Source: Candidatus Saccharimonadia bacterium
GTDB taxonomy: Bacteria; Patescibacteriota; Saccharimonadia; Saccharimonadales; Saccharimonadaceae
NCBI GenBank assembly: GCA_023262335.1
Contig: JALRBE010000007.1
Span: forward strand, 7,787 to 36,469
DNA: 28,683 nucleotides
Direction of reading: 5' to 3'
Part shown: positions 6,714 to 13,984 of the stretch, piece after piece
Layout: each line of letters starts with the position of its first letter
Position numbering within the stretch: position 1 is the first letter of the stretch
Notes under the pieces: generated by a model
What the model saw: the letters and a program-made list of their open reading frames with translations, nothing else
Databases searched by the model: none
Told to the model about the DNA's origin: nothing
Position numbers and translations under genes: made by a program

Positions 6714-8240
6714 ATGAATCAGGCGTTAGCACTTGAGATCATGCTTTCGGGGGAAAGCGTGTTGTTGACCGGGCCGGCGGGAGCGGGCAAGACGTTCGTA
6801 TTGAACCAATTCATACGGTTGGCCAAGGCGGAAGGCAAACATGTGTCGGTGACGGCGACGACCGGTCTCGCGGCGACGCATCTTGGCGGCACTACTATCC
6901 ACGCATGGGCTGGCATCGGCATCGCCGACGAATTGCCACACGGATTCGCGGAGCACGTCAGCAAAGGCCGTCGGGACATCATCGAGAAAACCGACGTGCT
7001 GATCATCGACGAGATAAGCATGCTGCATGATTTTCGGTTGGACATGGTCGACACCGCGTGCCGACTGGTACGCAAAAAACCCGACGTGCCGTTCGGCGGC
7101 ATCCAAGTCATTATGTCTGGTGACTTTTTCCAGTTGCCGCCAATAAACCGCGACGGCGGCAGGGCCGGCCGGTTCGTCGTGTACGGCGATGCGTGGCGTG
7201 AGCTTGACCCGGTGATCTGCTACCTCGAAGAACAGCACCGCCAGGACGACGAAAAGCTGCTCGATATTTTGAACGCGCTCCGAGCTGGCGACGTTCGCCG
7301 GCACCATGCCGAACGGCTTCTGGAACGGGCGGACGTGCCACTTCCGGAGGGCGACCTTACCGAACTGCATACGACCAACATCGACGTCGACCGGTTGAAC
7401 GATACCAAGCTGAACGATCTGGGCGGCGACGAACTGACATACCAGCAGTCCACGACAGGGTCCGCGAACTACGTTGAGTCGCTGCAGCGGTCGGTGCTTG
7501 CTCCTGCCGAACTGAGGCTGAAAGAAGGAGCGCTCGTGATGGCGGTGAAGAACGCCGCTGACCGCAAATACGCCAATGGCAGCCTTGGCGTCGTGGTAGA
7601 TTTCGACGTGCTGACGAATTACCCCGTAGTTGAATTCAGGAACGGCCGTACCGTGACCATGCTGCCGGAAACCTGGGAGCAGCGTGACGGCGACAAAAAA
7701 CGCGCCAGCATTACCCAGGTGCCACTGCGTCTCGCATGGGCGATCACGGTGCACAAATCCCAGGGCATGACGCTCGACGCCGCGCGCATCGACCTTGGCA
7801 AGGCGTTCGTCGAGGGCATGGGCTACGTGGCACTCAGCCGCGTGAAAAACCTTGAGAACCTGTACCTGGCAGGGCTGAACCGCATGGCGCTACGCGTCAG
7901 CGAAGACGCCCAAGGTATCAACGAACGGCTGCTTGGCCAAGCGGCCGCCGACGCGAAACGGCTGGCGCATTTGCAGGCTGCCGCCGAAAAGCGCGCGTTA
8001 TCTCCGGAGCCGGTCAAAAAGATGGTAGGCGGAAGCACGGGCTGGCAGGAAAAGATCGCCAAGATGCGCGAAACGCACCCGAAGGCATATATGCCATGGG
8101 ATGCATCGGACGACGACGCTTTGAAACTGGACTTTCAAAACGGCGTGCCGGTCAGTGATATCAGCAAGAAGCTCGGCCGCCATGAAGGCAGTATCAAGAT
8201 GCGTCTGCAAAAGCATTTTGGCGAAGACGTGGTAGCATAA
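6714..8240 (+). CDS. Pif1-like superfamily 1B DNA helicase with C-terminal HTH-like tail
   Basis: The 508-residue protein has all SF1B/Pif1 landmarks. Walker A is GPAGAGKT (residues 20-27, Lys26), followed by the Pif1 motif TATTGLAATHLGGTTIHAW. Walker B is IIDEISM (Asp99/Glu100), then GDFFQLPPI, LEEQHRQ, and the late motif VHKSQGMTLD followed by GYVALSRVKNLENLYL. Members unwind DNA 5' to 3' and act on G-quadruplexes and stalled forks. After the motor, about residues 450-508 contain PWDASDDDALKLDFQNGVPVSDISKKLGRHEGSIKMRLQKHF in two parts. That resembles a Myb/sigma-like helix-turn-helix unit and may give DNA binding. The start at 6714 is preferred over ATG 6705, which overlaps the -10 box. Confidence 0.92.
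   Translation: MNQALALEIMLSGESVLLTGPAGAGKTFVLNQFIRLAKAEGKHVSVTATTGLAATHLGGTTIHAWAGIGIADELPHGFAEHVSKGRRDIIEKTDVLIIDEISMLHDFRLDMVDTACRLVRKKPDVPFGGIQVIMSGDFFQLPPINRDGGRAGRFVVYGDAWRELDPVICYLEEQHRQDDEKLLDILNALRAGDVRRHHAERLLERADVPLPEGDLTELHTTNIDVDRLNDTKLNDLGGDELTYQQSTTGSANYVESLQRSVLAPAELRLKEGALVMAVKNAADRKYANGSLGVVVDFDVLTNYPVVEFRNGRTVTMLPETWEQRDGDKKRASITQVPLRLAWAITVHKSQGMTLDAARIDLGKAFVEGMGYVALSRVKNLENLYLAGLNRMALRVSEDAQGINERLLGQAAADAKRLAHLQAAAEKRALSPEPVKKMVGGSTGWQEKIAKMRETHPKAYMPWDASDDDALKLDFQNGVPVSDISKKLGRHEGSIKMRLQKHFGEDVVA
8233..8238 (+). promoter_or_regulatory. Possible -10 box for the IMPase-family gene
   Basis: TAGCAT preceded by TGG (extended -10 layout) overlaps the helicase stop codon and ends 6 nt before ATG 8245. 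The hexamer is weaker than others in the window. Confidence 0.35.
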
Positions 8241-8244
8241 GCAT

Positions 8245-9069
8245 ATGGAACCTGAACCGATGAACCGATTGCAAGCTATGATAAGTGCCGCCAAAGAAGC
8301 AGGAAATTACCTGCTGAATTCCGATGAGCGCCAGCATACCGACAAGTCCAATAAAAAAGACTTCGTGACCGTTGCCGACATCAAGTCGCAGGACATTTTG
8401 CGCCAAGCGTTGCGGAAGTCGTTCCAGGATGCTGCCATATTGTCCGAAGAAGACTCGGAAGAAGAGCGCGCAAAACTTTTTGAACCGGGCTTTACTGGCT
8501 TCGTACTCGACCCGATCGACGGCACGTACAACTACAAACGTGACCTGCGCGAGTCGGCGATTTCCATAGGCGAAATCGAAGATGGCCAGATCGTGCGAGG
8601 TGTCGTATTTGACGCCTACAAAAATGAATTGTTCAGTGCCGAAAAGGGCGCGGGTGCCTTTTGTAACGGCGTTCCGATTGCCGTAAATGCCGACTATAGC
8701 GGTCTTGACGGCGCAAGCATCGGTACGAGCAACAGCTACAATGCCGAAGCGATGCTCCGTAACCTCGACAGGCAACGCGCGATTACGGAAGTGACGGGAA
8801 TCATGCCATGGGTGACATTACATGGCAGCGGCGTGCTGATCATGACGAACATCGCCTGCGGGCGGTTTGACGCGTACCATCATAACGGGTTGAAACCATG
8901 GGACAATGCCGCCGCGTTTTTGATTATCCGCGAAGCCGGCGGGGTGGTGCAGACATTGACGGGCGAGGACGCGCCGTTCACGTCGGCGACGGTACTGGCT
9001 GGCACCCCAGGCGCGGTTAACGACTTGCGTAGCGTATTTGCTCGGATTAACCCGGCGCTACTTAATTAG
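8245..9069 (+). CDS. Inositol monophosphatase family phosphatase
   Basis: Family members are Mg/Li-sensitive phosphatases of inositol phosphates, fructose-1,6-bisphosphate or PAP. In the 274-residue product the metal-binding sites are intact. The first acidic pair lies in ILSEEDSEEE (about residues 66-73). DPIDGT (89-94) is the DPxDGT core. W219-D220 in KPWDNAAAFLIIREAGG is the second signature. VVFDAYKNELFSAEKGAGAFCNG is the usual intervening block. The start may be 8245, which follows a possible -10 box by 6 nt, or ATG 8260, which gives the common MxxLxxAxxAG beginning. The 3' end meets the convergent LssY-domain gene with 1 nt between. Substrate cannot be assigned. Confidence 0.9.
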   Translation: MEPEPMNRLQAMISAAKEAGNYLLNSDERQHTDKSNKKDFVTVADIKSQDILRQALRKSFQDAAILSEEDSEEERAKLFEPGFTGFVLDPIDGTYNYKRDLRESAISIGEIEDGQIVRGVVFDAYKNELFSAEKGAGAFCNGVPIAVNADYSGLDGASIGTSNSYNAEAMLRNLDRQRAITEVTGIMPWVTLHGSGVLIMTNIACGRFDAYHHNGLKPWDNAAAFLIIREAGGVVQTLTGEDAPFTSATVLAGTPGAVNDLRSVFARINPALLN

Positions 9070-9070
9070 A

Positions 9071-9919
9071 TCACTTCAGTCGAACGACTTTAATGCTGCC
9101 GTCGGTGGTGAAAATCGTACGGAACGACTGTCCACGGAACTTGAACTGTTCGCCGGCTTCGCTGGTATCGACGGTGCGAATTACCTTGGAATCTTTGAGC
9201 GTCTGGATGATGAAGTCGCGCTCTTCGTCGGTGTCGTGTCGCACGCCGTGAGTAAGACTGCCGGTGCGCCAACGGATATCGAACGGTTTGAAGTCGTACG
9301 TGGCGGCACCGATCCAAATCTCGCGTTCGAGATGCAGCCATTTTTTGAGCTTGCCGCTCCAATATTCGAAGTGGCCGCGGTCATGGCGGTGCGCTTCGGG
9401 CGCTTGTAGTTTCCAGAACCGCACGTGGTGCCTGGTGCGGGGACTGTTCTGCGCGTTGGTGGGAATTTGAAAGGCGATGTCGTGCGGCCGATTGAAAAGG
9501 AAGAGCGTGCTCACCGGAGCGGTGGGGTACGATTTGTTGAAGAGCAGCGCGATGGCTTCGCGCAGGCTGTTCCGTGCCGTCGCTGGTTCGGCTTCGTGCC
9601 AACCGGCCGCGTGCATGGCAGCTTGCAGTTGTTTGCGGTCATGAACCACCAGGGCAATATTGACCGGATCGGACGCCCAGCCATCACCGTAGGTCGCGTA
9701 CAAAGGAATGTGATCGTGCTTGACGAACACGTGGTACAAACGGAATAGCGCCGGTATGAACACGTAAGCCATCAGGCAGTAGGTGAGCAGCAGCGCCACG
9801 AAGATTGCCGGACGACTGCCGGATTCAGGCCAAAGGGCGGTAACGACGAAGTATAGCGTCCAAACGCCCAAGACGAAAATGAGCGCGCGCCAGAGTTGTC
9901 GGAGGATGAAGCGTATCAT
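9071..9919 (-). CDS. Membrane protein with LssY C-terminal-like domain
   Basis: The 282-residue protein has two N-terminal transmembrane helices (about residues 9-30 and 38-60). The soluble domain contains DPVNIALVVHDRKQLQAAMH, GWHEAEPA, YPTAPVSTLFLFNRPHDIAFQ, TRHHVRFWKL and WIGAATYD in order. These match the pattern of the LssY_C family (PVN.ALVG...aGW...PVS.l.Lf.R..dlafq...RHHvRlW) as I recall it; the family is named from a Legionella secretion locus but its biochemical role is not established. The start at ATG 9919 follows AGGAAG and a TATAAT on the minus strand; longer readings run into yvcK. It is divergent from yvcK and convergent with the IMPase gene. Confidence 0.8.
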   Translation of the reverse strand: MIRFILRQLWRALIFVLGVWTLYFVVTALWPESGSRPAIFVALLLTYCLMAYVFIPALFRLYHVFVKHDHIPLYATYGDGWASDPVNIALVVHDRKQLQAAMHAAGWHEAEPATARNSLREAIALLFNKSYPTAPVSTLFLFNRPHDIAFQIPTNAQNSPRTRHHVRFWKLQAPEAHRHDRGHFEYWSGKLKKWLHLEREIWIGAATYDFKPFDIRWRTGSLTHGVRHDTDEERDFIIQTLKDSKVIRTVDTSEAGEQFKFRGQSFRTIFTTDGSIKVVRLK

Positions 9920-9929
9920 GGGTCTTCCT

Positions 9930-9935
9930 ATTATA
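9930..9935 (-). promoter_or_regulatory. -10 box of the LssY-domain gene
   Basis: A perfect TATAAT on the minus strand, 10 nt before ATG 9919. AGGAAG lies between, so a very short leader is possible. Confidence 0.55.
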
Positions 9936-9949
9936 CCAAGGAGCAGGTG

Positions 9950-9955
9950 TATACT
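9950..9955 (+). promoter_or_regulatory. -10 box of yvcK, 6 nt before the start codon
   Basis: TATACT preceded directly by TG, ending 6 nt before ATG 9962. The divergent -10 box at 9930-9935 is only 14 nt away, so the two promoters must compete or be coordinated. Confidence 0.6.
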
Positions 9956-9961
9956 GAGAAC

Positions 9962-10981
9962 ATGAAAGAACCATTCGCACGAACGCAGCTCAAAATCGCC
10001 GTTATCGGGGGTGGAACCGGCAGCTTCACGTTGCTTTCCGCGCTGAAGGACCATACGACGCAGCTCGCGGCGCTCGTGAACATGGCCGACGACGGCGGCA
10101 GCACCGGCATGCTCCGCGACGAGCTCGGCGTGCTGCCGCCTGGCGACGTGCGACAATGCTTGGTTGCCCTGAGCGATTCGCCAAAAGTGCGCGACCTGTT
10201 TAATTACCGGTTCGACGAAGGCAGCCTGAAAGGGCATGCGTTCGGCAACCTGTTTTTGACCGCGCTCGAAAAAATGACCGGTGACTTCGCTGCCGGCGTC
10301 GAACTTGCCAGCGAGGTGCTCGGAGTGAAAGGAGTGGTCGAGCCGATAACGCTTGACGGCGTGACGCTCGTGATGGACGGCAAGGACGGCAAGAGCGTCA
10401 GGGGCGAGTTCGAAATCGCGCACCTTGATTTCAAAGGTCATCGGCCGGACTTTCGTCTTGATCCGGCTCCCAAAGCGAACCCGCGGGCGCTCCGGGCCAT
10501 CGAAACCGCCGATATCGTGGTGATCGCGCCAGGCAACCTATACGGCAGCCTCGCGCCGGCGTTGATCGTTCCGGGCGTCGGCGACGCGCTACGCGCGAGC
10601 AAAGCCTTCAAAATATACGCCTGCAACCTGGTAACCAAACCGGGCCAAACAGACGGCTTCACGGTCAGCGACTTCGCGGAAGAGATAGAGCGACTTGCCG
10701 GCGGCGAATTCCTGGACGCGGTACTGTTCAATACCGAAACCCCGAACGACGACCTGCTTGAAAAATACGCCAAAGAGGGCGAGAAAAGCGTGGCGTACGA
10801 CCAAGAAAAGCTGCACGAGGCGCATTATTTGGCGGCCGGTGCCGACTTGCTCGCAGGGTCCATATGGCAGGGGTATAACGCTGCCGACCCGATCGCCGCC
10901 AGCCGCACGCTGATCCGGCATGACCCGGCTGCCGTCGCTAATGCTATAATCGAGGTATATGACTACGCCCGCACTCAGTGA
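9962..10981 (+). CDS. yvcK: YvcK/CofD-like gluconeogenesis and cell-wall factor
   Basis: The 339-residue protein has the family marks. KIAVIGGGTGS (GGGTG at residues 16-20) is the nucleotide-sugar-binding loop. VNMADDGGSTG (41-49), LPPGDVRQCLVAL, GHAFGNLFLTAL and VVIAPGNLYGSLAP follow in order. In Bacillus, Listeria and Mycobacterium, YvcK binds UDP-GlcNAc and links central metabolism to peptidoglycan synthesis and cell shape. It resembles the CofD transferase but is not a coenzyme F420 enzyme there. The usual partners yvcJ (rapZ) and whiA are not adjacent. The TATACT box 6 nt upstream supports ATG 9962. The 3' end overlaps the HAD gene by 23 nt. Confidence 0.93.
   Translation: MKEPFARTQLKIAVIGGGTGSFTLLSALKDHTTQLAALVNMADDGGSTGMLRDELGVLPPGDVRQCLVALSDSPKVRDLFNYRFDEGSLKGHAFGNLFLTALEKMTGDFAAGVELASEVLGVKGVVEPITLDGVTLVMDGKDGKSVRGEFEIAHLDFKGHRPDFRLDPAPKANPRALRAIETADIVVIAPGNLYGSLAPALIVPGVGDALRASKAFKIYACNLVTKPGQTDGFTVSDFAEEIERLAGGEFLDAVLFNTETPNDDLLEKYAKEGEKSVAYDQEKLHEAHYLAAGADLLAGSIWQGYNAADPIAASRTLIRHDPAAVANAIIEVYDYARTQ
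10942..10950 (+). promoter_or_regulatory. Extended -10 promoter inside yvcK driving the HAD gene
   Basis: TGC followed by a perfect TATAAT (10945-10950) lies within the last codons of yvcK, 8 nt before ATG 10959. It would give the HAD gene its own nearly leaderless transcript. Confidence 0.55.
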
Positions 10982-11645
10982 CGTCGAATTTTACATCGTT
11001 GATTTCGACCGCACGCTCGTGGATACCGACAAGCTGAACGAAGTATTCATAGAGGTCGCCGAACAGTACGGAGCGATTTCTCGCGAGCAGATCCAAAAGG
11101 CCGACGCCGACGTCAAGAAGACGGGCGACTCGTTTGATACTGCCGGCTACGTGCGTGACCGCTTGGCCGACGAAGGCCGCAGCGACGATTGGGAAAAGCT
11201 CGAGAAGCAGTTCATTCACGAATCACGTTCGCTCAACTACTTGCTGCCCGGTGCTACAGAGCTGCTCGAATGGCTGGCGAGCGGCGGCAAGCGCTACGGC
11301 ATTCTGACGTACGGCAACCCGCTTTGGCAACGCATAAAGATGACGGCCGCGGGGTTCAACCATACGCGGCATATCATCATGCAGCAAAAGCACAAAGGCA
11401 AGCTCATAAGCGGGTGGCAGCGCAGCGACGGCTCCTTCCGACTGCCCGAAGAAATGGGCGGCGGCAGTGCCAGCCGGATCGTGCTCATTGATGACAAAGC
11501 GGTCAGCTTCGATCAGTTCCCGCCGGCGCCGTCCGTAGGCTATTGGGTATGCGACCCGGCGCATGAACTCGAAGCGCAAAAGGGCGAAGTGCCTACGAAC
11601 GTCACTCGTCATACAGACCTGACCTCTTTGACTGACGTTCTCTAA
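10959..11645 (+). CDS. HAD-superfamily hydrolase
   Basis: The 228-residue protein shows HAD motif I as DFDRT (nucleophile Asp15, acid/base Asp17), motif II as LTYGNP (Thr), and motif IV as LIDDKA (Asp178/Asp179). A Lys for motif III lies in between (QQKHKGK). A helical cap follows motif I, as in C1-cap phosphatases. The family hydrolyses phosphate esters of sugars, nucleotides or other metabolites; the substrate is not predictable. The start overlaps the end of yvcK by 23 nt, so it could be translationally coupled or driven by the internal -10 box. An Arg replaces the more usual Gly/Met in the DxDxT stretch. Confidence 0.85.
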   Translation: MTTPALSDVEFYIVDFDRTLVDTDKLNEVFIEVAEQYGAISREQIQKADADVKKTGDSFDTAGYVRDRLADEGRSDDWEKLEKQFIHESRSLNYLLPGATELLEWLASGGKRYGILTYGNPLWQRIKMTAAGFNHTRHIIMQQKHKGKLISGWQRSDGSFRLPEEMGGGSASRIVLIDDKAVSFDQFPPAPSVGYWVCDPAHELEAQKGEVPTNVTRHTDLTSLTDVL

Positions 11646-11679
11646 TATTGTAATTATCTAATTTTTGTGTTAAAATATA

Positions 11680-11703
11680 TATAATCTCCAACGACGAAAG
11701 GGA
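11680..11703 (+). promoter_or_regulatory. -10 box and ribosome-binding site of the 252-residue membrane-protein gene
   Basis: TATAAT (11680-11685) in an AT-rich stretch, then AAAGGGA (11697-11703) 4 nt before ATG 11708. This is a leadered gene. Confidence 0.6.
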
Positions 11704-11707
11704 AGAG

Positions 11708-12466
11708 ATGGTTCTTAATGGCGGCCGCGTGGTCGTGGTCAATCCGCTGCGCTGGTACCAGCGCCTGCTCGTGCGCGGGCGCATGAAGCCCGTTTCGCTA
11801 TGGGTGTTCCGTGTGGTGGCGCTCATCGGTTTGAGCGGGGCGGCATTGGTGCCGTTTCATGTCGACCGCGTCGCTTCTGATCCGAACCTGCAATTGGAAC
11901 TCAGCTTCTGGGTGATCATGGCAATGGTTCCAGTTCTCATGCTCACGGCGCTCGCAACGTCCATTCCGGACATGCGTACGTGGTATGTAGGCAAACTCAG
12001 CTCGAAAGGACTCGTTTTGGTCGAGAAGGACATCGCGTACCGGCTGCTCGAGCCGTTGATCCGTGACTACGCGCACGTACCGGCTGCCCAGCAAGCGGTC
12101 GCGTTGTTCGCGAACAACATGCGCTACCGCCAGAGGATGGTCGGGGAGCAGTGGTACCTGAGCATGAGCCCGCCAGACCGGTTCATGCTCAACAAGGTGC
12201 TGCTCAACATGAGCCCTGGCACGCCGCTCGGCGACGCCGCCCGGACATGCGGCTGCGTGGAAACGCTGCGGTCGCACATGGAGCAGGTGCTCGACGGCGA
12301 GCGCGAACGTCTCATCGCCGAGCTCACTGCACGGCGCGACAAGAAGGCTGCCGCCGCTACCGCCGCGCAGAACACGTACGAAGAGGCCTCGGCGGCGCAG
12401 CGTACGGCCGAAGCGCTCTTGGAGGAGCAGCTGGCTGGCGCGAGCCAACGACTGACTACCTCATAA
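11708..12466 (+). CDS. Two-helix membrane protein with C-terminal coiled coil, unknown
   Basis: The 252-residue product has two transmembrane helices (about residues 31-50 and 66-87). A soluble middle part follows (RTWYVGKLSSKGLVLVEKD onward). It ends in an Ala/Glu/Arg-rich helix (about 200-245: RERLIAELTARRDKKAAAAT and following) that looks like a coiled coil. The start is supported by AAAGGGA. A strong intrinsic terminator lies 7 nt after the stop, so it is monocistronic. Its architecture (helical hairpin, an RTW...G.L..KG.L stretch, coiled-coil tail) resembles the interrupted gene downstream, suggesting distant paralogy (inference). No known family recognised. Confidence 0.8.
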   Translation: MVLNGGRVVVVNPLRWYQRLLVRGRMKPVSLWVFRVVALIGLSGAALVPFHVDRVASDPNLQLELSFWVIMAMVPVLMLTALATSIPDMRTWYVGKLSSKGLVLVEKDIAYRLLEPLIRDYAHVPAAQQAVALFANNMRYRQRMVGEQWYLSMSPPDRFMLNKVLLNMSPGTPLGDAARTCGCVETLRSHMEQVLDGERERLIAELTARRDKKAAAATAAQNTYEEASAAQRTAEALLEEQLAGASQRLTTS

Positions 12467-12473
12467 GAGGCAT

Positions 12474-12504
12474 GACCCCGGTGAAAACTGGGGTCCTTTT
12501 TATT
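12474..12504 (+). terminator. Intrinsic terminator
   Basis: The arms GACCCCGGT (12474-12482) and ACTGGGGTC (12487-12495) close a GAAA tetraloop with one G-U pair. A T-rich run (CTTTTTATT) follows. Confidence 0.9.
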
Positions 12505-12565
12505 GTAAAATATAAAAGAATATGTATAAGTATGCATAGTCTCAACGTACAGAAAGAGGTGAGAC

Positions 12566-13306
12566 ATGCCCTTTGTCAGCAATGGAGCAGTGTTCGTGAC
12601 AGGAGAGGTCCCCGAAAAAGATCTGGAGCGTCTGAACGGTAGCAGGGAAGATTATTCTCGTTACATCAAGATACTCATCGACTTAATGCCACTGGCGGTT
12701 ATGGTGCTCTCACTGCCGTTGGTTTTTTAGAAGCCGTTTGGCGCGCCAGAGTCTGGGTACGTGTTTCTCGCTGTCGTGTTCGGCTTTGCTTTTTGGTGGC
12801 CGATACTGTGGCGAACCATAGACCCCCGCGAGAACAATCGCAGAACGTGGAACCGCTACTTTTGGGGCGGACGCCTGCACGAAAAGGGGTATCTTGGCTA
12901 CGATCTGGTCATGGTGCCGGACGTCGTCGAGCGTATCGACATCTGCGAGGTCGAGGTATCGAAGTTTTTGGATTGGTATGTCAGCCAAGGCTTCGGTCCG
13001 TCCGGTCCGATCACGAAGGACAAGGAGGAGGCACTAGCCGAACTCCGGTCCAGGCTGAATGCGGGCGTCAAGGCGGTACTGGATTCGCAGGGCATCGTGA
13101 ACGACGTCGACGAGTGCGTCAACGACGTGCTGGACAGTGCCCGCTGGAAGAGCCATGAAGGTTCGAAGCAGGATATCGACAGCATCCAGGCGGCGATCGA
13201 CGAGCATAAGCAGCAGCTGCAAGAGGCTCGGGAGAAGCTGATGGCGGCGCTTTCCGCGCGGGCGTACCAGCGCCAACACATGAGTTTTGCCACGAAGGCG
13301 AACTAG
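12566..13306 (+). pseudogene. Membrane/coiled-coil protein gene interrupted by an in-frame TAG
   Basis: ATG 12566 follows AGAGGTGAG and opens a frame encoding MPFVSNGAVFVTGEVPEKDL and then a hydrophobic helix (IKILIDLMPLAVMVLSLPLVF). It is cut at codon 55 by TAG (12728-12730). The same frame continues without a stop to 13306, encoding a second hydrophobic helix (YVFLAVVFGFAFWWPILW), then RTWNRYFWGGRLHEKGYLGYD, and a C-terminal coiled coil (DIDSIQAAIDEHKQQLQEAR). The two helices would form one hairpin, so both halves belong to one 246-codon gene. Either it is a recent nonsense mutation, the amber codon is read through, or there is a sequencing error. A downstream GTG at 12761 could restart translation. 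A strong terminator closes the unit. Confidence 0.75.
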
Positions 13307-13313
13307 GGCAAGG

Positions 13314-13360
13314 GCGCTCAACCGTAGGGAATATTCCTGCGGTTGAGCGCTATTTTATTT
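13314..13360 (+). terminator. Intrinsic terminator
   Basis: GCGCTCAACCG (13314-13324) pairs perfectly with CGGTTGAGCGC (13340-13350). TATTTTATTT follows. Confidence 0.9.
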
Positions 13361-13369
13361 ACCATAATA

Positions 13370-13398
13370 TTGACAAAACATAAACAGTATGCTAGTAT
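13370..13398 (+). promoter_or_regulatory. Near-consensus promoter of the 65-residue membrane-protein gene
   Basis: A perfect TTGACA (13370-13375), a 17-nt spacer, and TAGTAT (13393-13398) preceded by TGC. The hexamer ends 6 nt before ATG 13405. This is the best example of the leaderless arrangement in the window. Confidence 0.8.
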
Positions 13399-13404
13399 GA
13401 AATT

Positions 13405-13602
13405 ATGAAAGCTACCAAAACAAACAAAACAATCGAAACGGACGCTATCGCCATCGACTTGGCGCAGGTCAACAAAGACGCGATGATCGCCGTGATGATC
13501 GTCTCGTTGACGGTCAACCTGTTCTTCTTGGTCGGCTGGGTCACTTTGCAGGTTACCAGCGCTTACGACGCACAGGTCGCGGCGTTCCTGTTTATACGTT
13601 AG
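13405..13602 (+). CDS. Small single-helix membrane protein, unknown
   Basis: The 65-residue protein has a hydrophilic N-terminal half (KATKTNKTIETDAIAIDLAQ) and one transmembrane helix (about residues 27-52: AVMIVSLTVNLFFLVGWV). It ends FLFIR. A near-consensus promoter places the predicted transcription start on the ATG, and two hairpins downstream end the unit, so it is monocistronic and probably well expressed. It is the third consecutive orphan membrane-protein gene in this stretch. No homologous family recognised. Confidence 0.75.
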   Translation: MKATKTNKTIETDAIAIDLAQVNKDAMIAVMIVSLTVNLFFLVGWVTLQVTSAYDAQVAAFLFIR

Positions 13603-13621
13603 AGGGAGGGCTTGCCATCCC

Positions 13622-13691
13622 AATAGCCTCAGTGAAATAAATTTACTGAGGCTATTTCCCACCTCTAAAGAACGAGCTTGGCTCGTTTTTT
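13622..13691 (+). terminator. Tandem terminator hairpins
   Basis: The first hairpin has arms AATAGCCTCAGT (13622-13633) and ACTGAGGCTATT (13645-13656), a perfect 12-bp stem followed by a weak T run. The second, AACGAGC (13671-13677) and GCTCGTT (13681-13687) with a 3-nt loop, is followed by TTTT and is a classical intrinsic terminator. Together they insulate the division cluster from upstream transcription. Confidence 0.85.
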
Positions 13692-13824
13692 CAGTATGTC
13701 GTATTTTTGGTTGATGCTCATATTCGGGTCTGTCGCTAGCGTGGCATTTGGGTTTTGCTCAAAATGGGTGCAGTAGGGTGGCAGACGCTATATATGACGC
13801 TCGGCCGTATCTGTCACGCTAAAC

Positions 13825-13846
13825 TTATCCACAAAACTGTGGATAA
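13825..13846. promoter_or_regulatory. Palindromic pair of perfect DnaA boxes upstream of mraZ
   Basis: TTATCCACA (13825-13833) and its exact reverse complement TGTGGATAA (13838-13846) are separated by AAAC. Each 9-mer equals the strongest E. coli DnaA box. They lie about 35 bp upstream of the predicted mraZ -35 element. The surrounding 13692-13880 region has no gene that I can support. Confidence 0.7.
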
Positions 13847-13880
13847 CAATGTATTTCTGTGAAAAAGTCAAAATTGGGGG

Positions 13881-13909
13881 TTGTAGTGGGTAAATGTGGG
13901 TAGTATGAT
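13881..13909 (+). promoter_or_regulatory. mraZ promoter with MraZ-type boxes in its spacer
   Basis: TTGTAG (13881-13886), a 17-nt spacer and TATGAT (13904-13909). The spacer holds two TGGGT pentamers at 13887-13891 and 13897-13901, exactly 10 bp apart. A further TGGGG begins at 13875. TGGGN repeats with 10-bp period are the known binding pattern of MraZ in E. coli, so autoregulation is likely. Confidence 0.7.
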
Positions 13910-13984
13910 AAATTCAGTGGCAATCAAAAACACAAAAACCACCACTTAAAAAATAAAATCAACCTCCACCTGGGAAGGAACCAA

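Noticed and set aside
9920..10441. N-terminal extension of the LssY-domain gene into yvcK
   Set aside because: The extension is antisense to yvcK and would cross both divergent promoters; ATG 9919 has its own -10 box and AGGAAG.
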